Source: Aquibium carbonis
Lineage (GTDB): Bacteria > Pseudomonadota > Alphaproteobacteria > Rhizobiales > Rhizobiaceae
Assembly: GCF_003970795.1 (NCBI RefSeq)
Contig: NZ_RWKW01000035.1
Location: 1 to 64,000, forward strand
Direction: 5' to 3'
DNA: 64,000 nt
A program made the translations under genes and the position numbers. Each line of letters starts with the position of its first letter. Position 1 is the stretch's first letter. Shown piece after piece: positions 16,490 through 25,501 of the stretch. The notes under the pieces are model-generated. The model was not told where the DNA came from and made no database searches. It saw only the letters and a list, made by a program, of their open reading frames with translations.

Positions 16490-16735
16490 TCACGTTTGGG
16501 TGTTCTTATTCCTCATTACCATGACACCTTCACCTTGGTCCGAGCTGAGGAGGACCACGCCGCTCGCTTCGAGTGCGCGACGGACCTGGTCGCGTGTCGA
16601 TTCGTAGACTGCGAGGTCGCTCTCCGACTCAAGGCGCTTGAGCGCTGTAAGTGATACTCGGGCCTTGTCAGCGAGCGTCTCCTGCGTCCAACCCAGCAAC
16701 GCGCGCGCGGCCCGCGATTGTCGGGCGGTGATCAT
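16490..16735 (-). CDS. XRE-family repressor (QseC-like candidate)
   Basis: The 81-residue protein has an N-terminal HTH (SRAARALLGWTQETLADKAR, VSLTALKRLE) followed by a short regulatory tail, RALEASGVVLLSSDQGEGV. Small XRE proteins of this kind (QseC in ICEMlSym) control the antiactivator gene and themselves. The ribosome site GGGAGGTGA and the ATG lie inside a perfect 20-base palindrome, strongly suggesting autorepression. It precedes the QseM-like gene by 135 bases on the same strand. Confidence 0.8.
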   Translation of the reverse strand: MITARQSRAARALLGWTQETLADKARVSLTALKRLESESDLAVYESTRDQVRRALEASGVVLLSSDQGEGVMVMRNKNTQT

Positions 16736-16746
16736 GCATGATCACC
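16727..16746. promoter_or_regulatory. Perfect 20-base palindrome over the XRE start codon
   Basis: GGTGATCATGCATGATCACC is fully self-complementary and covers the Shine-Dalgarno sequence and ATG of the XRE gene. Binding there would block both transcription and ribosome access. The outer half-site GGTGATCA recurs upstream of the excisionase gene at 15088-15103. Confidence 0.75.
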
Positions 16747-16883
16747 TCCCATCGCCGGGCACACGCACGCCAGAACTACGACCATTTTAGTCGCTCTCGG
16801 CGACTGGCGCCAGGTAAAATCGCTGTGTTTACCGTCAGCAACGGGGTGGCGGTGGGACTGATTCGGTCGCTCTAGCGAGCGAA

Positions 16884-16912
16884 AGCCCCGCCCGGATGGC
16901 CCGGGCGGGGCT
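16884..16912 (-). terminator. Strong hairpin after the DUF736 gene
   Basis: The arms AGCCCCGCCCGG (16884-16895) and CCGGGCGGGGCT (16901-16912) are perfect over 12 bases with a 5-base loop. On the minus strand it lies 14 bases past the DUF736 stop and is followed by TTTCG, consistent with an intrinsic terminator despite the short T-run. Confidence 0.65.
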
Positions 16913-16925
16913 TGGGGCTCGTGCC

Positions 16926-17249
16926 TCACTCGCCGTTGCGACGGTTGGGGCGGGACCAGATCAGGCTGTAGCCTTCGCCGTCCTCGTCGTCGAAGAGGTT
17001 GGCATAGATGGGAGCCGTGAACGACGGGTCGTCGAGCTTGAGACCCAGATAGTCGCGGCCTTCGTTGGAGCGCTTGGCCCAGGCGGCGCCGATCTCGACG
17101 CGGCCCGCGAAGACGCGGTGGCTGGGGGCGTTCTCGCCCGAGCGGATGGTCTCGGGAACGATGCGGACGTTCTTGGCCTGGACGCTGAGGGTGACGATCT
17201 GGCCGACGAATTCGTTGCCGGACTTCTTGAAGGTGCCGATGGTCGCCAT
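16926..17249 (-). CDS. DUF736 family protein (second copy)
   Basis: The 107-residue protein starts MATIGTFKKSGNEFVGQIVT and ends TAPIYANLFDDEDGEGYSLI, clearly DUF736. The start at 17247-17249 has AAGGAGAAC seven bases upstream, so the longer frame to 17435 is rejected. It differs enough from the copy at 11374-11709 to be an old paralogue. Function is unknown. It appears to be a single-gene unit closed by the hairpin at 16884-16912. Confidence 0.93.
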   Translation of the reverse strand: MATIGTFKKSGNEFVGQIVTLSVQAKNVRIVPETIRSGENAPSHRVFAGRVEIGAAWAKRSNEGRDYLGLKLDDPSFTAPIYANLFDDEDGEGYSLIWSRPNRRNGE

Positions 17250-17830
17250 GGTAGTTCTCCTTGATCTCTGTTTCGAGCCCGCACCATTGCGGCCTCGATG
17301 GCGATCGGTTGGCCGGAGGCGATCGTCGCCGCACCTGCTTGCAGGCCGGAGCACAGCGGAGGATGGCAGCCGTGAGACTTTCTTGTTTCGCGAGGAATGG
17401 GCGCAGCCCAGGGGAAGAAAGTCGATCGGCGCCATTGCGGCTTAGGCGATCGAGGCGAAGCCGGCCTTCGGCCAGATCAGCCCATCAAAGAGGCCGCTTG
17501 GAGCGCTCGATCAGACAGAGAAGGATCAAGGAGAACTTGGCGACACCCGTCGTGCAGCCGCTGAGACACGGCGGACGGCGGCCAGTGCTTCACCATGTCG
17601 AGGCAAACGAACCTCCCGCCTCAATGCTCCCGACGAACAAGAAGTGGCGAGCGATCTGGCCACTGCCTTCGCAGGCGTCGTCGTTCGCTACGCGGCCTGG
17701 CCCGCATTTCAACGTGACGCGCCACCAGGGGCTCGCTCTGATCCGGGAGTTCCGCAGCGAACTGCCAACTGACGTGGTGGAGTCGAAGGCTACAGCCTGA
17801 TCTGGTGATGCCGCGCCGGCTCGAATGGCG
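17250..17830. other. Gap without a recognisable gene
   Basis: About 580 bases between DUF736 and the membrane protein gene. Short open frames exist on both strands, but none has a convincing start, composition or family resemblance. The region presumably contains the DUF736 promoter. I see no clear repeat or terminator in it. Confidence 0.5.
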
Positions 17831-18271
17831 TCAGGCGCGAACCACGCCCTGGCCGACCTGACCGGGCGGGGCCAGCGTCGCGAGGCGAGCGAAGGCAGTA
17901 ATGGCGACGACGATCGCGCCGACAACCGAAAAGGCGATCTGCCACGTTTCGGAAGGCATGGTGTGCTTCACGATGCCATGGGTTGCGTGATAGCCGGCGA
18001 TGGCCGCTGGCGCCACGAAGACCGCTGCGATCATGAGGCGGAGCCAGAGCGGCTTGACGAAAATGAGCAGCAAGTGGCCGATGAGGAGCGTTGCGAGACC
18101 GGCAATGATCCCAACGGCGATTCCTCCGAGCCAGCCAGCGCCGGTGCCGTAGGCCCAAACGCCTGCCGTCACGCCGGCGAACAGCGGTAGCGCGTAGACG
18201 GCGAGGTAGAACAACAGACAGCAGATCACGCCGATGGCGGCGATGCTGGCGAGGATGCTGATGACAATCAT
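17831..18271 (-). CDS. Small polytopic membrane protein, unknown function
   Basis: The start is placed at ATG 18269-18271 (MIVISILASIAAIGV) because GGAGG lies just upstream. This gives 146 residues; the frame could begin 8 codons earlier. Four to five hydrophobic segments fill most of the protein, with a charged loop near HATHGIVKHTMPSETW. I do not recognise a family, but similar membrane proteins occur at this place in related elements. A TATAAT box (18338-18343, minus strand) about 66 bases upstream could be its promoter. Confidence 0.75.
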   Translation of the reverse strand: MIVISILASIAAIGVICCLLFYLAVYALPLFAGVTAGVWAYGTGAGWLGGIAVGIIAGLATLLIGHLLLIFVKPLWLRLMIAAVFVAPAAIAGYHATHGIVKHTMPSETWQIAFSVVGAIVVAITAFARLATLAPPGQVGQGVVRA

Positions 18272-18357
18272 AATGGTGGCCTCCGTGAGAAGCATCTGAC
18301 GGTCGCGCCTTCCACCACCACCACGGCGCGAACGGATATTATAGCAAAGAAGAGAAG

Positions 18358-18384
18358 GCCGCGGCGAACCGAATTCGCCGCGGC
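18358..18384 (-). terminator. Hairpin terminator after the DUF2493 gene
   Basis: GCCGCGGCGAA (18358-18368) and TTCGCCGCGGC (18374-18384) are perfect 11-base arms with a 5-base loop. On the minus strand the hairpin lies 30 bases past the DUF2493 stop and is followed by the pyrimidine-rich CTTCTCTTCTTTG. It probably ends the long upstream operon. Confidence 0.7.
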
Positions 18385-18413
18385 GCTCTGATTGAGGCAG
18401 GTGTTGACGGCGA

Positions 18414-19343
18414 TCACTTCGGCTTGTCGCCGTAGCGCCAGACGGGAACTCCGATCTTGCGGGCCTTGTCGGTCAGGTTGTCCTGGATGCCCGTTCCCGG
18501 GAAGACGATGACGCCGATAGGCAGCACGGCCAGCATTGCGTCGTTGCGCTTGAATGGTGCGGCCTTCGCATGTTTCGTCCAGTCGGGCTTGAAGGCGATC
18601 TGCGGCACGTTGCGGTGATCGGCCCAGCGGGCGGCGATACGCTCGGCGCCCTTCGGTGATCCGCCGTGCATCAGCACCATGTCGGGGTGCTTGGCGCGCA
18701 CCTGGTCGAGCTTGTCCCAGATCAGCCGATAATCGTTAAAGTCGAGCCCGCCGCTGAGCGCGACTTTCGGGCCGGGCGGCAGCATGACCTCGGTCTCGGA
18801 CCGCTTCTTCGCGGCAAGGAAGTCCCGGCTGTCGATCATCGCTGCGGTCATGGCGCGATGGTTGACGAGTGAGCCGTTGCGCGGCCGCCAGGCCGAGCCG
18901 GTGTGGCGCTCGAAATGCTCGCAGGCCTGATCGCGCATCAGCTCGAAGGCGTCGCGTCGCTCGATGAGCGTCTGCCCCTCGGCGATGAGTCGCTCCAACT
19001 CGACGGACTTGACCTCGGTGCCGTCCTGTTCGCGCTGGCTGCGGCGCTGCGCCTGTTCGTTATCGTCGAGCTCGCGGGCGATGCGGTCGGCGGCGCGATG
19101 GAAGACGTTGGTGGTCGACCAGAGCAGGTCCTCGAGATCGGGCTCGAGGCGGGTATCGCTGAGCGTGGCGACGAGAGCGTCGAAGATGTCGGCGATAGCC
19201 CCGGCGACGAGGTTGCCTTCGGGAAGCGGCCGGGGATCGGGTTCGTCCTGGAAGGGGCGGAAACCGTAGAGCTGAAGCTCGGCGAGAACGTGATCGGTCG
19301 GAGACGAACTGTGGCGGGGTTCGAAGTCGTCGTCGGTGATCAT
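18414..19343 (-). CDS. DUF2493 (SLOG-superfamily, YspA-like) protein
   Basis: The start at ATG 19341-19343 (MITDDDFEPRHSSSPTDHV) gives 309 residues; the open frame further upstream is non-coding in character. The C-terminal domain (KVALSGGLDFNDYRLIWDKL, VLMHGGSPKGAERIAARWA, IAFKPDWTKHAKAAPFKRND, then VIVFPGTGI) is a Rossmann-like nucleotide or nucleoside-binding fold of the SLOG group. The N-terminal half is helical and unrecognised. It is commonly found next to the Toprim and methylase/helicase genes in these elements. The ligand is unknown. Confidence 0.88.
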   Translation of the reverse strand: MITDDDFEPRHSSSPTDHVLAELQLYGFRPFQDEPDPRPLPEGNLVAGAIADIFDALVATLSDTRLEPDLEDLLWSTTNVFHRAADRIARELDDNEQAQRRSQREQDGTEVKSVELERLIAEGQTLIERRDAFELMRDQACEHFERHTGSAWRPRNGSLVNHRAMTAAMIDSRDFLAAKKRSETEVMLPPGPKVALSGGLDFNDYRLIWDKLDQVRAKHPDMVLMHGGSPKGAERIAARWADHRNVPQIAFKPDWTKHAKAAPFKRNDAMLAVLPIGVIVFPGTGIQDNLTDKARKIGVPVWRYGDKPK

Positions 19344-19468
19344 GGAATGCTCCGTCGCTGGATTGGCCGCGACCCTCGCGGCCTTCATGGCGACGGAAGA
19401 CGGCGGGCGGGCCGGCCCTGCACCCGGAGCGAAGCGCAGGGCCGAAGCGCCAGCGGAGGACCGCAGGG

Positions 19469-19529
19469 GGCCGACTATTTTGCTTCGCGATGTAAAGGCG
19501 GCTCTGCCGCCGACGGAAAATAGTCGGCC
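19469..19529. repeat. Long inverted repeat with nested hairpin before the DUF2493 gene
   Basis: GGCCGACTATTTT (19469-19481) and AAAATAGTCGGCC (19517-19529) are perfect 13-base arms. Inside them GGCGGC-TCT-GCCGCC (19497-19511) forms a second hairpin. The element sits in a 335-base gap within an otherwise tight minus-strand operon. It could be a structured RNA, an attenuator, a single-strand signal or a small mobile repeat. The remainder of the gap shows no gene. Confidence 0.7.
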
Positions 19530-19677
19530 ACCAAGGTTGCCGGGCCGGGCCGTTTGCCGTCCCGATCGCCCTCTTGAAGGCCGAGGGTGCGGCTCTCTCC
19601 GGCGCTTCGGAGCATTGGCCGCAGGCGAGATTCCGGACCTCACCTTCGTTCCGGCCGTGCGTTCACGGTCGCGTGCT

Positions 19678-20739
19678 CTATGCGGCGTCGGCCATGAAGC
19701 GGGTGGCATCCCGGTGCGCGAGCTGGGCCCGAAGGTCTGCACCCAGCACGTCGGGGCCGAGCATGCGGAGATCCTCGTTGAAGTCGCCCAGCCTCGGCGA
19801 CAGCACGATCGCCTCGATACCGTCGTCGGACGCACGCTCGATCAGCGCGGCCATCGCACCGTCGCCGGCCGGATCGTTGTCGCGCGCGATGTAGAGGCGG
19901 CGCAGCGTGTCCGCGAACAGGATGGCCGAGAGATGGGCGGCCGACAAAGCGGCGACCATCGGCATGTCGGGTAGGGCCATCCTGAGCGACAGCATGGTCT
20001 CGATGCCTTCGCCACCAGCCATGACATCGCCGGCCACTCCGAAGCGGACAGCGTGTCCGAGAAGATCGCCCATCGCGCGACGCGGCGTGTTGATCGGCGC
20101 CTTGCCGAGGCGAATGGGGTCAAAGCCCTCGGGATCGAGCCAAGTCCGATGCGCTCCGGTGACGCGGCCGTCGAGATCGGTGACCGCTGCGATCATGGCG
20201 GGCCAGGTCTCCGTCGCGGAATGCTCGTCCGGCCGGTAGTAGCAGCGTGGGTGAAAGCGGAGCGATCCGGTTCCGTGCAAAGACGTAATACCGCGTCTAC
20301 GGAGATATGCCTCGACCAGCGTGCCGTGGATCGGTCGCGACATCGCGAACAAGCGCTGCGCAGCCTCCGGCGACCCTGTCGGGGTAGGATGTAACGCGTG
20401 GCGGCGCTCGTCGCGCGGCGGTTCGGCTTGCGGCAAGCTGAGGAAGGCGCGTGCCTCCTTGGCGACATCGGCGAAATCCAGGAGGCCGCAGCTCTCGCGG
20501 ATGACGTCGAGAAGGTCGCCATGCTCGCCGGTGGCGGCATCGGTCCATTTGCCCGACGCGCCCTTGCCGCTCTCGGGGCCGGCCAGGCGCACGAACATCG
20601 AGCGCCCAGGCGTGTTGCGCACGTCGCCCACCATCCAATAGCGACCTTCGCGATGGCCGTTGGAGAGATAGTGGCGGCACACCGCCTCGGCGTTGCGCGC
20701 GAGACGGTGTGCGAGTTCCGAAGCATCGAGCCGGGACAT
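19678..20739 (-). CDS. Toprim-domain protein (primase/DUF7146-like)
   Basis: The ATG at 20737-20739 overlaps the upstream gene's stop as TGATG and gives 353 residues. The N-terminal half contains RYWMVGDVRNTPGRSMFVRL, a primase-like zinc-free domain. The C-terminal half has Toprim motifs: GGEGIETMLSL (catalytic Glu) and RLYIARDNDPAGDGAM (Asp-x-Asp). It probably acts on DNA as a primase-like or nuclease-like enzyme during element processing. It is co-translated with the giant methylase/helicase. Confidence 0.85.
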   Translation of the reverse strand: MSRLDASELAHRLARNAEAVCRHYLSNGHREGRYWMVGDVRNTPGRSMFVRLAGPESGKGASGKWTDAATGEHGDLLDVIRESCGLLDFADVAKEARAFLSLPQAEPPRDERRHALHPTPTGSPEAAQRLFAMSRPIHGTLVEAYLRRRGITSLHGTGSLRFHPRCYYRPDEHSATETWPAMIAAVTDLDGRVTGAHRTWLDPEGFDPIRLGKAPINTPRRAMGDLLGHAVRFGVAGDVMAGGEGIETMLSLRMALPDMPMVAALSAAHLSAILFADTLRRLYIARDNDPAGDGAMAALIERASDDGIEAIVLSPRLGDFNEDLRMLGPDVLGADLRAQLAHRDATRFMADAA

Positions 20740-23700
20740 CACGCGGCCTCCCGCTCGCCGACGCGCGCGACCGGATAGCGATCCATCACCTTGGCGAGGA
20801 CCGCGGGGCCGCTCGCGTCGGTGGGCACGAACATGCGCAGCTTCCACGAAATGATCTCGTGGAAGAGGCCGTAGGCCGTGAGCCGTTCGCGCATGGTGTC
20901 GGTGAAGCCCGACAATTCGATGCGATGACTACCCATCAACCGTACGCGACGAAGCTGGAGCCCCTCGGCAAGATCGATGACGGTCTTGCCCTCGACAAGG
21001 GCGGCGAAGGCGTCGTCCGGCGTCAGCGAAGGCAGGCCGGTCGCCGTGGCGGTCGCTGCCCACGCCGGCGAGACCCTGCGACCGATGATGCGCTCGCCGT
21101 CGTCGGTTTGCAGCCGATAGACGCGTGTCGACTCGTTCGGCAGCCGCTTCCAGATCGGAAGCAACAAACCCGCGACCATGTGGATGGTCGAGTCGGCGAA
21201 CGCCGGCACCTCGTTCAGTTCCGTGGTCCAGGCCTCGGCGAAGGCCGCTTCGTCTGCCTCCTGCCAATGGCTCTCCGCCATCATGCGGACGGGGACGTTC
21301 GGTGCTTCCATCGGCCGGATCAGGCGCACGCGGTATTCGACCTCGCCGTCGTCGAGCATGACGGACGGCGCCCGGACCTGCATGGCCGCACGCCCGGAGC
21401 GTTCGTTGACAAGAAGCCGCGATCCGCGCTCGCGCAGCCGGCTCAGCGCTTCGTCCAGCGTGACGGGACAATTGCGCTGGCGCTGCATGATGGTCAGGAG
21501 GCGCGTCTCCGCGCCGGTGCCCGGATGCGTGTAGATCGTCTCGCGGTCGGTGACGACGAAACTTTCCGCCCGCAGCGTTTCCAGGCCCATGTCGTAGGTG
21601 CCGGCGGCGATCGCGCCCTCGATGCGGGCGTTCAACAGTTGCTCGAACGCCGTGAACAGGATGCCTTGCAGCTCGATGGTCAGCGCGAGCATGCGGTTGA
21701 GGAAGGTGGTGATCGGCGGCAGGTCATCCTTGATGCCGTTCGCATCCATGAGCTTCAGGCCAGTCGCCGCTTCGAAGCGCTGAAGCGAGCAGCCCTCGAT
21801 CTTGCCGCGAACGAGCAGCATGTAGAGCTGGCGCAAGGCGTCGCGTCCGTAGTGGCTTTCGAGATTATCTTCAGGCCTGAACAGGTTCTGGCCGCCGGTT
21901 TGGCGCTGACCGCGCGTGATCGCGCCGAGCGTATCGAGCCGGCGTGCGATGGTGCTCAGGAAGCGCTTCTCGGCCTTCACGTTCGTCGCGACCGGCCTGA
22001 ACAGCGGAGGCTGCTGCTGGTTGGTGCGATGCGTGCGGCCGAGTCCCTGGATGGCCGTATCCGCCTTCCAGCCGGGCTCGAGGAGATAGTGCACGCGAAG
22101 GCGCGTGTTCCTCGCCGTAAGCTCGGCATGATAGCTGCGGCCGGTGCCACCCGCGTCGCTGAACACAAGGATGCGCTTCTGGTCGTCCATGAACACCTGC
22201 GCCTCGGCGAGATTGGCGGAGGCCGCCCGGGTTTCGACGACAAGGCGATCGCTCCTGGTGGCGCCGCTCGACTTGCGGACGATGCGGCGCGATCGGCCGG
22301 TCACTTCGGCGACGATGTCTGTGCCGAAGTGCTGCACGAGCTGGTCGAGCGCGCCCGGAACGGGAGGCAGGCTCGCGAGCTTCGCGATCAGCGCATCGCG
22401 ACGCGCAACAGCCTCGCGGCTCTCGACCGGCTGTCCGTCGCGGTAGATCGGACGCGACGACAGTTTGCCTTCCGAATCCGTGAACGGCTCGTAGAGCTGG
22501 ACCGGAAAGGAATGGGCAAGATAGTCGAGGACGTACTCGCGCGGCGTGATATCGACGCGAACGTCGTTCCATTCCTCGGTCGGCAGCTCGGCGAGGCGGC
22601 GCTCCATCAGCGCTTCGCCCGTCGAGACGATCTGGATGACGGCGGCATGGCCGTCTTCGAGATCGCGCTCGATCGAGCGGATCAGGGTCGGCGTCTTCAT
22701 GCTGGTGAGCAGGTGCCCGAAGAAGCGCTGCTTCGCAGACTCGAATGCACTGCGCGCGGCTGACTTGGCCTGGCGGTTGAGCGTTCCCGATCCGCCTTCG
22801 CTTCCGCCGGTGATGTTGGCGGCCCGCATGGCGGCATCGAGGTTGTTGTGAATGATCGCGAAAGCATCCGCGTAGGCGTCGTAGATGCGGGTCTGGTTGG
22901 GCGTCAGCTCATGCTCGACCAGTTCGTATTCGACGCCGGCAAAGCTCAGCGAGCGCGAAGTGTAGAGGCCGAGCGCGCGCAGATCGCGGGCGAGCACCTC
23001 CATGGCGGCGACACCGCCGGCTTCGATCGCCTCCACGAATTCGGCCCGGGTCGAGAACGGGAAGTCTTCGCCACCCCAGAGGCCGAGGCGCTGCGCATAG
23101 GCGAGATTGTGCACGGTCGTCGCGCCGGTCGCGGAGACATAGACAATGCGGGCGTCCGGCAACGCGTGCTGGAGCCGTAGGCCGGCGCGGCCCTGCTGCG
23201 AGGCCTCCTGATCGCCGCGTTCACCTTTGGCGCCGACCGCGTTCTGCATGGCGTGCGCTTCGTCGAAAATGATCACTCCGTCGAAGTCGGAGCCCAACCA
23301 TTCAACGATCTGCCGCACGCGGGAAAGGCGTTCGCCGCGGTCGTCGGAGCGTAGCGTGGCATAGGTGGTGAATAGGATGCCTTCCCGAAGGGTGATCGGC
23401 TTGCCCTGCGGGAATCGGGAGAGCGGCGTGATGAGCAACCGCTCCATGCCGAGCGCGGACCAGTCGCGCTGGGCATCCTCGATGAGCTTGTCGGACTTGG
23501 AGATCCACACCGCCTTGCGGCGGCCCTGCATCCAGTTGTCCAGAATGATGCCGGCAGACTCGCGGCCTTTGCCAACGCCTGTCCCATCGCCGATCATGAA
23601 ACCGCGGCGGAAGCGAACCGCGCCCTTGGCGTCCTCGGCCGCGGCGCTCACGACGTCGAGGGTGTCATCCACGGTCCAGGCGCCGGCGAGATGGTCGCCA

Positions 23701-25094
23701 TGCGCCTCGCCCGCGTAGATCAGCGTTTCGAGCTGCGCGCCCGAAAGCAAGTTGACGATGTTCGCCGGAAGGCGCGGACGATAGCTCGGCTTGGGCGGCG
23801 CGACCGAGGCCATCGCTGCCGACTGGACGAGCTGCGTGGGGTGATCCTGAGCGCCGGGAATCCGGATGCTCTGGAGCGCATAGTCCTCGTAGATGGAGTC
23901 GGAGAGGCGCGCGCCCTGCGGCGGCGTCCAGTCGACCGTCTCATAGGCGAGCTCGATGCCGGCGGGCTCGGACGCGCTGGTGGTCTGCGATGCGGCTCGA
24001 GCGGAGCGTGCGATGTAGCCGCGAACGGTGCGCGGCGTGGTGACAGTGGGCACAGTCCGGGAGGCATTGACCGGCAGCCGTGCCGGAACGCGCTCCGCGA
24101 TCCAGGCCAGCAGCGTGGCGACGTCCGGCGCGACACCGGGCGCGACCGGGAACACGGTCGGATCCTCGGCCGGGCGCTTGTCGATGACGGTCAGCCGCGT
24201 CGGGAATGTCGTGCCGTGCTTGGCATAGACCCGCCCGTCGATGGCGGCGGAGAAGATCACGCGGCCGCGCTCCTGCAGCCGGACATAGGCGTCGCGCCAG
24301 GCTGGCGCGTCCGGCGCGAAATTGGCGCCGGTGACCGCGACTAGGCGGCCGCCGTCGGCGAGCCGCGCCAGGGCCGATGCGACATGGCGGAGTGCGGCGT
24401 CGGCCATGCGGCCTTGCACGTTCGCCATCGCCGAGAAGGGCGGATTCATGATGATGACGCTCGGCACGATGGCGGCGTCGAGGTGATCGTGAATCTGCGC
24501 CGCGTCGTGGCAGGTCGTGGCGATGTTCGGGAAGAGCCAGGAGAGAACACTGGCGCGGGTCTCGGCCAGCTCGTTGAGGACGAGTGATCCGCCCGCGATC
24601 TCGGCAAGGATGGCGAGCAGGCCCGTGCCCGCCGACGGCTCCAGCACGCGATCAGCCGGCGTGATCGCGGCGGCTGCCATGACCGCGAGGCCGAGCGGGA
24701 CCGGCGTCGAGAACTGCTGGTACGCCTCGCTCTCCAATGAGCGGCGCGTGTGGGTCGGCAGGAGCCCGACGATCTTCTCCAGCAAAGGGAGCGCCTGAGC
24801 CGGAGAACCGGCCTTGCGCAAAAGCGCCTTTCCGTATTTGCGGAGAAACAGGACGGTTGCGGCCTCGCAAGCGTCGTAGGCTGTCTTCCAGTCCCAGGCG
24901 CCGGACGCATCGGAGCCACCGAAGGCGCCCTCCATTGCGGCGCGGAGGGTCGCCGCGTCGACCTGCCGGCCCTGTTCGAGCTGCGGAAGGAGATGGTGCG
25001 CGGCTGTGCCGACGCAGCGGGCGATATCGGACGGAGATGCAAGCGGCGACGCCGCGACCGCAGGCGCGGCCGCGAGAGTGGTGGATGGGGTCAT
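20739..25094 (-). CDS. Methyltransferase/Strawberry-notch-like helicase fusion
   Basis: The 1451-residue protein has two enzymes in one chain. Near residues 130-260 is a class I methyltransferase (RVLEPSAGTGLLAILAE, then the N6-adenine type NPPF motif in VIIMNPPFSAMANV). From about residue 430 there is a superfamily 2 helicase (GDGTGVGKGRESAGI, DEAH in VIIFDEAHAMQNAV, LIYVSATGAT-like motif III). A Strawberry-notch C-terminal domain follows, with RTHRTNQ as motif VI. Such proteins are common on plasmids and ICEs and are thought to protect or remodel transferred DNA. It is preceded by a structured leader at 25120-25171. Confidence 0.92.
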   Translation of the reverse strand: MTPSTTLAAAPAVAASPLASPSDIARCVGTAAHHLLPQLEQGRQVDAATLRAAMEGAFGGSDASGAWDWKTAYDACEAATVLFLRKYGKALLRKAGSPAQALPLLEKIVGLLPTHTRRSLESEAYQQFSTPVPLGLAVMAAAAITPADRVLEPSAGTGLLAILAEIAGGSLVLNELAETRASVLSWLFPNIATTCHDAAQIHDHLDAAIVPSVIIMNPPFSAMANVQGRMADAALRHVASALARLADGGRLVAVTGANFAPDAPAWRDAYVRLQERGRVIFSAAIDGRVYAKHGTTFPTRLTVIDKRPAEDPTVFPVAPGVAPDVATLLAWIAERVPARLPVNASRTVPTVTTPRTVRGYIARSARAASQTTSASEPAGIELAYETVDWTPPQGARLSDSIYEDYALQSIRIPGAQDHPTQLVQSAAMASVAPPKPSYRPRLPANIVNLLSGAQLETLIYAGEAHGDHLAGAWTVDDTLDVVSAAAEDAKGAVRFRRGFMIGDGTGVGKGRESAGIILDNWMQGRRKAVWISKSDKLIEDAQRDWSALGMERLLITPLSRFPQGKPITLREGILFTTYATLRSDDRGERLSRVRQIVEWLGSDFDGVIIFDEAHAMQNAVGAKGERGDQEASQQGRAGLRLQHALPDARIVYVSATGATTVHNLAYAQRLGLWGGEDFPFSTRAEFVEAIEAGGVAAMEVLARDLRALGLYTSRSLSFAGVEYELVEHELTPNQTRIYDAYADAFAIIHNNLDAAMRAANITGGSEGGSGTLNRQAKSAARSAFESAKQRFFGHLLTSMKTPTLIRSIERDLEDGHAAVIQIVSTGEALMERRLAELPTEEWNDVRVDITPREYVLDYLAHSFPVQLYEPFTDSEGKLSSRPIYRDGQPVESREAVARRDALIAKLASLPPVPGALDQLVQHFGTDIVAEVTGRSRRIVRKSSGATRSDRLVVETRAASANLAEAQVFMDDQKRILVFSDAGGTGRSYHAELTARNTRLRVHYLLEPGWKADTAIQGLGRTHRTNQQQPPLFRPVATNVKAEKRFLSTIARRLDTLGAITRGQRQTGGQNLFRPEDNLESHYGRDALRQLYMLLVRGKIEGCSLQRFEAATGLKLMDANGIKDDLPPITTFLNRMLALTIELQGILFTAFEQLLNARIEGAIAAGTYDMGLETLRAESFVVTDRETIYTHPGTGAETRLLTIMQRQRNCPVTLDEALSRLRERGSRLLVNERSGRAAMQVRAPSVMLDDGEVEYRVRLIRPMEAPNVPVRMMAESHWQEADEAAFAEAWTTELNEVPAFADSTIHMVAGLLLPIWKRLPNESTRVYRLQTDDGERIIGRRVSPAWAATATATGLPSLTPDDAFAALVEGKTVIDLAEGLQLRRVRLMGSHRIELSGFTDTMRERLTAYGLFHEIISWKLRMFVPTDASGPAVLAKVMDRYPVARVGEREAA

Positions 25095-25119
25095 GGTGAT
25101 GAACCTCTGGGAGAGCGGA

Positions 25120-25171
25120 GACGGGCGAGCCGGCCGGCGCTCTCTCTAGACCGCACCGGCTCAAACCCGTC
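25120..25171 (-). ncRNA. Structured 5' leader, candidate radC RNA motif (copy 1)
   Basis: On the minus strand the element begins GACGGG and ends CCCGTC, forming an outer stem. An inner GC-rich stem (GAGCCGG with CCGGCTC) encloses an AGAGAGAG loop. It lies 25 bases before the methylase/helicase start. It is the longest and most divergent of three related leaders (others at 29758-29797 and 31255-31294). The radC motif is a published RNA structure located upstream of methylase, antirestriction and other DNA-binding genes; identity is my inference. Confidence 0.5.
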
Positions 25172-25192
25172 CCGGCCAAGCTCTCCCTCTCG

Positions 25193-25501
25193 TCACGCCG
25201 CGGCCTTCACCGCGCGCCACCAGGCGATGCGCTCGTCGCGCGTTGCGTTGGCGAGCCGAAGCAACAGATCGCCGTGGCAGGGACGCGGCGCGCAGAAGCA
25301 GACGAGATCGCGGCCACGCAGCTCGTCGAGCGCGCGCAGCAAGTGATGCTGGTCCGCGAGCCAGCGTTCGTGTTTCGCGATGACGGCGGCGCGGTCGCCG
25401 TCGGGGCCGATCCGGAACGGATTGCCCCATTTGCTCCCGCGACCGATGTAGAAGGCGCCCGCCGGCACGCCTGCGTGATGCTTGTTGAGTACCCTGCACA
25501 T
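25193..25501 (-). CDS. DUF4326 domain protein
   Basis: The start at ATG 25499-25501 gives 102 residues: MCRVLNKHHAGVPAGAFYIG, RGSKWGNPFRIG, AKHERWLADQ, LVCFCAPRPCHGDLLLRLA. The pattern GRGSKWGNPF...CFCAPRPCHGD is typical of DUF4326, also common in phages. The Cys/His-rich ending suggests metal or nucleotide binding, but function is unknown. A much longer frame in the same register up to 26158 is antisense-like and rejected. Confidence 0.88.
   Translation of the reverse strand: MCRVLNKHHAGVPAGAFYIGRGSKWGNPFRIGPDGDRAAVIAKHERWLADQHHLLRALDELRGRDLVCFCAPRPCHGDLLLRLANATRDERIAWWRAVKAAA

Noticed and set aside
17261-17800. 179-codon plus-strand frame in the gap after DUF736
   Set aside because: No ribosome site, arginine- and serine-rich frame-shadow composition and no family resemblance.
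20709-22763. 684-codon plus-strand open frame opposite the methylase/helicase gene
   Set aside because: It is the high-GC antisense shadow of a clearly conserved minus-strand protein; its translation has no domain resemblance.
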